Source of the DNA: an uncultured bacterium
GTDB taxonomy: Bacteria > Patescibacteriota > Gracilibacteria > Absconditabacterales > Absconditicoccaceae
Assembly (NCBI GenBank): GCA_903943625.1
Contig: CAJAPL010000071.1
Coordinates: 1-5,836 of the forward strand
Length of the DNA: 5,836 bases
Reading direction: 5' to 3'
Part shown: in pieces, positions 1 to 5,836 of the stretch
Position numbering within the stretch: the first letter of the stretch is position 1
How the letters are laid out: each line of letters starts with the position of its first letter
Made by a program: the position numbers and the translations under genes
Notes under the pieces: generated by a model
The model's database searches: none
Told to the model about the DNA's origin: nothing
The model's input: the letters and a program-made list of their open reading frames with translations, nothing else

Positions 1-3000
1 GATTTTTGAACTTATTGTTGTATCATATTTTTTACTTGAATATAGTTCTATATTTAATTCGTCTCAGTTCTGTACGTATCCACTTGTTCATATAGCTGCT
101 CAATTTACATAGAGCATTCCCTTTGTGACTGTAGCTAGTGTGACATCGTTGAAATTTGCAATCGTGAATGGATCTGACATATAGCTTTTATCTATCTGAG
201 CGTTCCTTAGTCGAGGGATTGTTCCAACTATCATAGGAGTTCCTCATCATCACAATGAAACATTAGATACTATGTTGAAATACGATAGTTTGTTTGTCCT
301 GAATTCACACATTTTATTTGCATCTAATATACATAACTCATCTATATAAACTTTCTCTCGACCTATTGAGCATTGTGCGGATCTAAATATGCGGTATGTG
401 TTTCAAACTGTTCAACTATTTACTTTAACTTTTATTGTAAAGTATCATCCAGCTTGGTTAGATGTGATTGTTGATCAACTAGCTCATGCTTGGAATTCTA
501 GTATAACAACAGGGTTGCTTAGTCATGAAGATATGCTTGTTAAAACATTGGCTGGAGCGGAACAAGATCAAGCTGTTAATATTGTCGGTGGTATAAGTAT
601 TCAATCTCGATTTCAATATGATATTCAAACAGAATTTATTCATAATATATTTAGATATCAACCAGTGTTGGCTCAAATACCGTATATTATAATGTTTCAT
701 GGAATATTAAATGTTGTTCATGAAGGTATTGTTCATGTTACTGTTGTATTTCATGTTCATATTAGAGTACATGTTCAGCTTAGATTTATCCATCAACTTC
801 GACACAATGTTCAAGTAAATATGTTTCATGATATAACCACAGGTGTTGTACATGTTCATGTTTTTACTATAGTTCATGTTATGTTACTAGTAGCAATAAG
901 TGTCGCTGTATATGATCATGCATTTATATAACTGTATGCTACTGTATAATTTGATGAATTAGAAGTTACAGATACTCAATTCCCATTTCAAAATGTTAGT
1001 TCTGTTATTTTAGATCGTGAAGATGAGTTTCAAGTAAATGTTACGTTTTGTCCGGTATATTTTGGTGAATCATTTGTAATTGTACAAGTGGGAGTTTCTA
1101 AAATACAAGAAGAACTACAACCATCTCAACTTGTTAGATTTCAGTCGTCACATTGTTCGTCTAGCTCTAATATATTGTTGCCGCAGGCAGTTCATGTGGC
1201 TGATAATATAGTTACCGGTGTTGTACAAGTGGATTTAACTGATCAGGAATATTGATTATGAACGGTTACTGTTCAGGTATAACTTCAAGAGATTGTATAT
1301 ATATGTCATGTATTAATGGTTCAAGATCATGATAATGGGATATTGCCGCTTCATCATATTCAGCTGTTATCTCAGAAGTTAATTGACTCAAATATAGCTC
1401 GTCATCAAGTACTTGTGAACGAAACCACTTGTCCAGTATATTTTGGTGAGTTGTTTGATAGTGTACAAGAAGGCATCTCTACTGTACAAGAAGAACTACA
1501 ACCATCTCAATTTGTTTGATTTCAGTCGTCGCATTGTTCATATATATTTCAACTGTTTGGTGTCTGTTGTGTTCAATCTCCACAATATGTTCAAGTTGCT
1601 TGACTAACTATAATAGTTCATGTACTGATACAATTAAACGCTCAAGAATAAGCATTGGCTCAAGTAAGAGAATAAATAAAAGTTCAAGTAAGTGAATATG
1701 TTTTTGTTAGAGGAATCACAAAAGTTCAGGTACTAGATCAATCTCAGAAATTAAGTGTATAGTTTGTTCGAGAATTTTTTACTCAAGAGAACACTACGGG
1801 TAAGGGGGAATATCATGAATTTGGCGTTGCTGTTAATCAAGTACAAGAAGGCATCTCTAGCATACAAGAAGAATCACAACCATCTCAATTTGTTAAATTT
1901 CAATCGTCGCATTGTTCTCAAGTATTTATGCTGCCATTACTACATTCTGGAATACACTGTCCGCCGCTCCGTGTATAGCTTGAATTACAAGCAAATACAC
2001 AAATTCAAGTTGTTGGGCTATATGTTCGTGAGTAGACCGGAAGCCATTCTCATCAACTTAGTGTTTGTAGATAACTTGTTGTTGTCCCTGGTAGAATTAC
2101 TGAATGATTTATAAGTAGTGATCCTATACAGCTTCATGTTTGAGTTGTGATTCATGTAAGTCATAATATAGTTACTGAGGTTGTACATATGGATTTAACT
2201 AATCAAGAATATTGATTGTGAACGGTTACTGTTCACGTGTATGTTCAAGTGTTGGCGTAGGTGTGTCCTGTGTTGATGCTTCAAGAGCCAGATAGTGTTC
2301 ATGTTCAGTTATTATTTCAGAAATTAATTGACTCAAATATAGCTCGTCATCAAGTACTTGTGAACGAAACCACTTGTCCAGTATATTTGGGTGAGTTGTT
2401 TGATAGTGTACAAGAAGGAATCTCTACTACACAAGAAGAACTACAACCATCTCAATTTGTGTTGTTTCAGTCGTCACATTGTTCTCATGCGTTTGGATTG
2501 CCGTTACCACATGCATCATATACCGTTATGCTTCAAGTTACTATACAGTCTAATCATCCAGAAAAGGGATTTGATCAGGTGAGTGTAACCATATATGTTC
2601 AGGTGTTGTTAAGCACACTTGAAGTACTGAAACTAGATCATCAAGTTCATATAGAGGCAAATAAATATATAGAAGCCCCGCCAGTTGATACTTTTATGCT
2701 GCGAGATATTCAAGCTTGATTTCATATCCAAAAAGAAGCAGTTAAAGGTGCTGGTCAGCTTATTGGACTGAATCAACCTGTACATGAAGGCACTATTAGA
2801 GTACAATCATTATTACAAGCTCGTCATGTTGATGATGCTCGATCGCATTGTTCTCAGATTCCTATTATTCAATCTCAACAAGTTGCCGGGATTAATTGAC
2901 AGGAACTAGAGGTGCCACTTCGCATATATCATGTGATACATTTGAAATTACAAGATCATATGGTCGGTGATGCTGCATATATTCAGGCTGTAGTTGGACT

Positions 3001-3744
3001 TCGAGTTAATCAATTCCGAGTTTGTGTTATACTATAAGTTGTTGCTCGATTATAGTAAACTCAGCTTAAAACTACTCATGTACAAGCTCAAGTTTGGTTC
3101 AATGAAGGCACTCATGTTCCCCGAAAACTTGCTACTCAACCCCATTGGTCTCGGAAATATCATGTTGTGTTGTTGAAAAATCTAAGAGTTCATGATAGTC
3201 ATCATGTATATGTGTTGTTGGTAAAGTCATATGTTACTCATGCAATCATATTAAATATTGTTCAAGAGTATCGGTCGTGTGTTATCTGTCAGTATATTTC
3301 ATCTGGGCTGGATCCACTACAGAGGGTATACCATCAACCACTAATATTGAGATTATTATATCAAGTATCTAGCGTTTTTAGTGTGTCTAAGGTGTTTTTG
3401 TCTAGAGGCCAAAGTCTATATCCTCTCTGATTATTGTAATATAATCATCTAATCTGCCTAGTACATGTTTTTGTTGTTCCCCCTAATGTAATTGTGTCTG
3501 TAGCATATCAGGCTGGCAATAGGAAAAATGTTCCATAAAAATCATTTCATCCGTAATTGAAATGAGCATGATTTATATATCATGTTATTCCTGGGAATCA
3601 TCCGAGAATGTTGTTGTCAAATTCTATGCTATTTGCATGAGTTTGAGATGAAATAATATAGACAGCAAGTGAAGTAACTATAAAAAGTCAGATTTTAACT
3701 AATCTTTTTAAATCACTAGTCTTGTATAAAAATTTGGTTGTCAT
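1..3744 (-). CDS. Large secreted modular surface protein with DUF4215-like Cys-rich repeats and PKD-like domains (UGA=Gly), C-terminus cut by window edge
   Basis: An uninterrupted frame of 1248 codons (no UAA/UAG) is seen when UGA is read as glycine. The ATG at 3742-3744 is the only ATG after the upstream in-frame TAA at 3763-3765. It opens a signal peptide: basic KRLVK, hydrophobic IGLFIVTSLAVYII, likely cleavage after THA (residue 37). Then come: an N-terminal domain, 38-205, with RGLYYNNQRG and RLWPLD (99-115); a Cys/Trp-rich module, 221-282; DUF4215-like disulfide repeats at about 289-321, 412-445, 601-634, 721-760 and 854-887 (EQCDDGN, NGDGCSSSC), each followed by a PKD-like beta domain (NFGDG at 665-669); a second Cys/Trp module, 539-597; a Gly/Thr-rich region, 950-1088; an Ig-like part with VYIDELC (1132-1138); a GGGG linker, 1165-1168; and a domain with VQNGDELNIEL that runs off the window. 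It should be exported, disulfide-bonded and surface-exposed, probably an adhesin; the ligand is unknown. Frame and domain types are seen; adhesion is inferred. Confidence 0.95.
1082..1158 (-). repeat. DUF4215-type cassette copy 5 (77 bp)
   Basis: This block encodes residues 863-888 with EQCDDGN, SGDGC, SSSC and PTC, preceded by ACGNN at 853-857. It is the most diverged of the four closely related cassettes at DNA level but keeps every cysteine and the DDGN and GDGC motifs. It is the last disulfide repeat before the protein changes to Gly/Thr-rich beta regions with fewer cysteines. Confidence 0.85.
1201..1539 (-). repeat. Long repeat unit (PKD 4 plus DUF4215 4), partner of 2161-2484
   Basis: This unit matches 2161-2484 in the same orientation. 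From 1381 to 1539 against 2326 to 2484 I count about 8 differences in 159 bases, with no gap. The 5' part (1201-1275 against 2161-2235) is also clearly alike but offset by 15 more bases, so five codons differ in length in between. It encodes a PKD-like domain (YTGQVVSFTSTGG, NFGD) and the preceding disulfide repeat. The identity is higher than protein constraint alone would need, pointing to recent duplication or gene conversion. Confidence 0.85.
1463..1539 (-). repeat. DUF4215-type cassette copy 4 (77 bp)
   Basis: This block encodes residues 736-761 with EQCDDGN, NGDGC, SSSC and PSC. The upstream CGDG at 721-724 completes the classic CGDG...EQCDDGN...GDGC..C layout. This copy gives the clearest match to the family and reveals both the coding strand and the meaning of UGA: glycines in DDGN (1522-1524) and NGD (1507-1509) are UGA. 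Confidence 0.9.
1841..1917 (-). repeat. DUF4215-type cassette copy 3 (77 bp)
   Basis: This block encodes residues 610-635 with EQCDDGN, NGDGC, DSSC and PSC. It is nearly the same DNA as the blocks at 1463-1539 and 2408-2484, differing mainly in one SSS to DSS change and in synonymous positions. The cysteine before the block (C601, CSNGS) replaces the usual CGNG/CGDG opening. It is preceded by the second Cys/Trp module. Confidence 0.85.
1954..2130 (-). repeat. Cys/Trp-rich module, copy 2
   Basis: Residues about 539-597 repeat the copy-1 pattern: C539, C582-x3-C586 (ICVFAC), then C597 (SGGQC). Shared anchors are TT-S--QT, a P four to eight residues on, SPT-G-C-F-C and (T/S)-x-Y-x-[CGA/CGG]-SG. 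Where copy 1 has CGA before SPTT, this copy has a genuine TGG (2044-2046) before LP. Like copy 1 it lies immediately before a DUF4215-like repeat (starting near residue 601). Its insertion explains why the spacing between neighbouring disulfide repeats is 189 codons here rather than about 126. Confidence 0.65.
2161..2484 (-). repeat. Long repeat unit (PKD 2 plus DUF4215 2), partner of 1201-1539
   Basis: This is the second copy of the long repeat and encodes residues about 421-528. The protein YTGQVVSFTSTGG is identical to the other copy, and the FGNN here replaces FGDN there. The ends of both copies carry SYTGTVTVHNQYSG-like sequence (TYTGTVTVHNQYSG here). Because the copies are near-identical and in direct orientation, deletion or amplification between them is possible. 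Confidence 0.85.
2408..2484 (-). repeat. DUF4215-type cassette copy 2 (77 bp)
   Basis: This 77-bp stretch encodes residues 421-446 with EQCDDGN, NGDGC, SSSC and PSC, the core of a DUF4215/Myxococcus-type cysteine repeat. The full repeat begins slightly upstream with C412-GNG. In-frame UGA codons supply the glycines of DDGN (2467-2469) and NGD (2452-2454). The same 77-bp block recurs with few changes at 1841-1917, 1463-1539 and 1082-1158. A more divergent version (EQCD, C-NNDC) lies around 2781-2880. Confidence 0.85.
2899..3084 (-). repeat. Cys/Trp-rich module, copy 1
   Basis: Residues about 221-282 of the minus gene show a four-cysteine pattern: C221, then C265-x3-C269 (SCNFKC), then C282 (SGTSSSC). 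Between the first two lies a QT-x-NGLT-x-SPTT stretch in which both x positions are CGG/CGA codons (3016-3018, 3001-3003). The layout resembles the recurrent 'QTWNG..W.P...C.F.C...YTW.G..C' module I associate with surface proteins of these candidate phyla; that resemblance is from memory. A second, diverged copy lies at 1954-2130. It sits directly before the first DUF4215-like repeat, so the two cysteine modules form a tandem unit. Confidence 0.65.
3634..3744 (-). other. Signal peptide of the large surface protein
   Basis: Residues 1-37 of the minus-strand gene have the three parts of a Sec signal peptide. The start is polar and basic (KTSDLKRLVK), followed by a hydrophobic stretch of about 14 residues (IGLFIVTSLAVYII) and a small-residue cleavage site, Thr-His-Ala before Asn-Ser. 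This supports the choice of ATG at 3744 and places the rest of the protein outside the cytoplasm, as expected for a protein with paired cysteines. The UGA at 3688-3690 gives the glycine in KIGLF. Confidence 0.85.
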
Positions 3745-3782
3745 TTTTATAAGCTGATGGTATTAAAAATTCTTTCACGATT

Positions 3783-3809
3783 ATTATAATCTGTGTTTTG
3801 TAATATCAA
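3783..3809 (-). promoter_or_regulatory. Candidate promoter for the large surface protein
   Basis: On the minus strand a perfect TATAAT (3788 down to 3783) is preceded after 15 bases by TTGATA (3809 down to 3804), or after 16 bases by TTTGAT. The spacing is slightly short for sigma-70, but the -10 is a consensus match. Transcription would begin near 3776, giving a leader of about 30 bases before the ATG at 3744. In such AT-rich DNA chance matches are common. Confidence 0.4.
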
Positions 3810-3870
3810 AAACAAATGGCTTGAATTGTTTATAATAACAGGACAAAATTATATTATAAAATGCTATATA

Positions 3871-3900
3871 TTGACGTTTCTTTTTTATGCTATTTAATAT
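3871..3900 (+). promoter_or_regulatory. Candidate promoter for the PKD membrane protein
   Basis: TTGACG at 3871-3876 is followed after 18 bases by TAATAT (3895-3900), or after 17 bases by TTAATA. The -35 matches five of six consensus positions. A start near 3907 would leave a leader of about 85 bases. Weaker alternatives closer to the gene (TTGAAA at 3935 with TAGATT at 3957) cannot be excluded. Confidence 0.4.
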
Positions 3901-3993
3901 GATGCTGGGATTTTTTATTGTTTACTTGTTTTGGTTGAAAAAGACTATTATTTTGTTAGATTAGATTAGATTTATTTTTATTAATTGTCGAAT

Positions 3994-5836
3994 ATGACAG
4001 ACCCGTTTTTTAAAACAGCTACAAATACAAGTCAAGATAAGCAATCTCAGCTAAATGATAATAAAAAGAGGGTAGATGAGCTGACTCTAAAACAAAAGCA
4101 ATTGGAGCAGGAATTTTTAAAATTAAACGATTATTTGAAAAATGGAGCTTTGACTAACGAGCAAAAGGTATCAATACAACAACAAATGCAACAACTTGAC
4201 TTTCAATATAAGCAAAACGCTACTGCTTTAAAAAGTTTGTGAATCTGAGAGTCTTCTGTAAAGGTAAATACTCAGATAAAATCTTGATCCAAGGTGTCTA
4301 TGAGACAGTTTTTGGTTTGATGTGCTATAGTTTTATTTTTGCTTGTTTGATGATTGGCTGCTATATTTTATTACTTGGTTAGCAATCCTACTCAAATGAG
4401 TAGCATGGGAGTCACTCCACAAACAGCCAAGACATTACTACAGACTTTTGTTGTTATATTTTTTGGGTTTTTGTTTTTATTGGGTTTCGCTTTGATTATT
4501 GTTAATGCGTATAGATTGATTACCGTGAAGAACAAATCCAAAACCTGATATACCATGTGAATGATATTGTGAATTGTAGTGTTTATTTTTTCTATAGCAT
4601 TTGGATCAATATTACTTAGTAGAATAGCCAATATATCTGTCGGAGATTTGTCTGATCCTAATAAATTAATTAGGCCATCTCTCCTTTTAAAAGACTGACC
4701 AATATATGTTTTATCTGACCCTAGTTTAAAACTTATAGCACCTTGAATAATAAGTTTTGAAATAAACACTAGCTTATTTGATAGTCAGATATTGCCTAAA
4801 TTATGACAGGTTCAGATTCAATGAATACAACTAGATTGTGGCAATGACCAAAAACTAGATATTGATATGAAGACAGCAGAATTTAATTGATCTTGTATAT
4901 ATTATGCTAAATGAAACTATCCTTTAAATCTACTTGTCTCCTATATTAATTCTCAAACGTCAGAAAAACTACAGAAGACTTTTGAAGCCTGAAATCTAAA
5001 CTTTGAGTCAGAGATTATGGTAACAAATAAAGATAATTCTGTTAAAAATATCCCATTGGATGTGATTGTATGAAAAGTCCCCTCAAAGGTTACTTTCGAT
5101 GCTTCAGAGGTTTTTAAAAACTTTAGTTTAAACGATTATAGCGTTGTCTGGGATGTTAATGGAGATTGAACGCCAGATAAAACAAATGATGTAAGTTTTA
5201 CGTATGTTTACAAGGAAGCTAAAGTTTACCATGTATGAATAAGGTTCCCCACTTTAAATAAATATTTATATAGTTTTCCCGTAAGAGTAGAGCAGTCAGA
5301 TGTCCCTATTTGTGAGGTGATCTTGAATCCTATAAAATCAACTGAGTATAATATAAAGACAAATTTCTTGGATTCTAGTATATGAATTACTGATTACCAG
5401 TTTGATATTTTTGATTCAGAGAAATGAAAAGTAATTGATAGTATAAAAAATAAAAAATGATATATAGATTATACTCTTCCTTCAAAATGAGTCTATTCTG
5501 TAATTGTAAACTTTATAACCGAAGAATGAAAACCATGACAATGTGAAAGTGATGATATCGAAATAGGGCAGATGGACTTTGATATTTTGTATGATCTTTA
5601 TTATAAATCTCCACAAGCTCCAAATTTTACTAAAATTGATCAGCAAAAATCTGATATGTTTCAGGATTGAAATTTGATTATTAAAGAGATTCCAACAGTA
5701 CTGAAACTTGATATAACGAAAATAATCCCAGATAGCCCTGGGCTAACCAAGAGTGTTTTGCTTAATTCTAAACCAGTTTTATCTTCTGATAATAAGTCTT
5801 TCCAAATAAGCTTAGATGAGAATAAGGATTATGAAA
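3994..5836 (+). CDS. Membrane-anchored PKD-domain protein with N-terminal coiled coil (UGA=Gly), C-terminus cut by window edge
   Basis: The frame stays open for 614 codons to the window end when 26 UGA codons are read as glycine; the standard code would stop it at 4240. ATG 3994 is preferred; an in-frame TTG at 3985 would add three residues. Residues about 13-79 are charged, Gln/Lys/Glu/Leu-rich and heptad-like, probably a cytoplasmic coiled coil. Three hydrophobic helices follow: 106-129, 151-172 (then basic RLITVKNKSK, fitting the inside) and 190-209. So the N-terminus would be inside and everything after 210 outside. A PKD domain spans roughly 358-425: VTFDAS, WDVNGDGTPD (386-395), then FTYVYKEAKVYHVG. 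Asp387, Asn389, Asp391 and Asp395 form a DxNxDGxxD calcium-type loop whose Gly392 is UGA. Further beta-rich sequence with isolated cysteines follows (300, 311, 435, 517). It contains no CGN codon, and all arginines are AGA/AGG. Its exact role is unknown; a surface receptor or structural protein is likely. Confidence 0.94.

Larger units (their letters stand above)
3745..3993. other. Divergent intergenic region
   Basis: The 249 bases between the two start codons are very AT-rich and hold no gene in any frame under either code. They contain one plausible promoter in each direction (listed separately) and a short GATTA tandem around 3957-3971. Neither start has a purine-rich Shine-Dalgarno sequence: the bases just before the minus-strand ATG are AGCTTATAAAA, and before the plus-strand ATG TTAATTGTCGAAT. 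I see no hairpin with a T-run that would act as a terminator, as expected between divergent genes. Confidence 0.8.

Noticed and set aside
389..931. Plus-strand open frame of 180 codons, rich in Val, His and Gln
   Set aside because: It is the antisense shadow of the minus-strand gene. Repeated ACA/TGA/AAT codons of a Thr/Gly/Asn-rich protein read as Val-His-Val on the other strand. It has no domain match, while the minus frame has a signal peptide and clear motifs.
1082..2484. CRISPR-like or non-coding satellite array
   Set aside because: The repeats are 77 bp or longer, spaced 378-567 bp in multiples of three and fully inside a coding frame with conserved cysteines, so they are protein modules.
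1316..3430. Plus-strand open frames at 1316-1519, 1755-2114, 2261-2719, 2391-2582, 2994-3176 and 3167-3430
   Set aside because: All are antisense to the continuous minus-strand frame. The apparent repeat 'LFDSVQEGIS' is the complement of the DUF4215-type cassette. Reading TGA as Gly extends the 2261 frame to about 3039, but TAG and TAA interrupt its repeats.
1..3744. UGA=Trp code (Mycoplasma type) or a degraded pseudogene
   Set aside because: UGA falls on conserved glycines of FGDG, CDDGN and NGDG motifs, and no UAA or UAG interrupts 1248 codons, which is not expected for decay.
3985..4548. Two separate small genes ending at 4242 and 4548
   Set aside because: They are in the same frame and separated only by UGA codons, which encode Gly here. 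They are the N-terminal parts of one protein, not two genes or a pseudogene.
4392..4769. Minus-strand open frame of 125 codons
   Set aside because: It lies opposite the transmembrane region of the plus-strand gene, whose frame is continuous, has heptads, helices and a PKD domain, and continues well past both ends.

Overview
This AT-rich window is best read with a non-standard genetic code in which UGA means glycine (translation table 25). That code is known from the candidate phyla Absconditabacteria (SR1) and Gracilibacteria (BD1-5). Read this way, almost the whole window is two divergent genes, both cut by the window edges. Read with the standard code, it breaks into small meaningless open frames, most of them on the wrong strand over the first 3.7 kb. 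The key evidence is that UGA falls on invariant glycines of recognisable domains on both strands: the CDDGN/GDGC motif of DUF4215-type cysteine-rich repeats and the FGDG of a PKD domain (minus strand), and the WDVNGDG of another PKD domain (plus strand). I counted by hand about 124 in-frame UGA codons in the minus gene and 26 in the plus gene, roughly three quarters of all glycine codons, with no in-frame UAA or UAG.

Layout. Positions 1-3744, minus strand: at least 1248 codons of a large secreted, modular, Cys/Gly/Thr/Ser/Asn-rich surface protein. It has a signal peptide, an N-terminal domain with an RGLYYNNQRG...RLWPLD signature, two cysteine/tryptophan-rich modules, five DUF4215-like disulfide repeats alternating with PKD-like beta domains, a Gly/Thr-rich beta region, an Ig-like region, a poly-Gly linker and an unfinished C-terminal domain. 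Positions 3745-3993: a 249-bp divergent intergenic region with candidate promoters in both directions and no visible Shine-Dalgarno sequence for either gene. Positions 3994-5836, plus strand: at least 614 codons of a membrane protein with an N-terminal coiled coil, three transmembrane helices and a long extracytoplasmic part containing a PKD domain with a calcium-type loop.

A second possible recoding stands out. In the minus gene 16 CGA and 3 CGG codons sit largely where homologous modules or motifs expect tryptophan, while recognised arginines use AGA/AGG/CGC. The plus gene has no CGN codon at all. CGA/CGG to Trp has been reported in Absconditabacteria, so this lineage is my preferred source, but that is an inference from few sites.

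Both products look like cell-surface proteins. The minus one resembles an adhesin; the plus one is a membrane-anchored receptor-like or structural protein. Known members of these phyla live as epibionts or predators on other bacteria, so a role in host or prey contact is plausible but not shown by the sequence.
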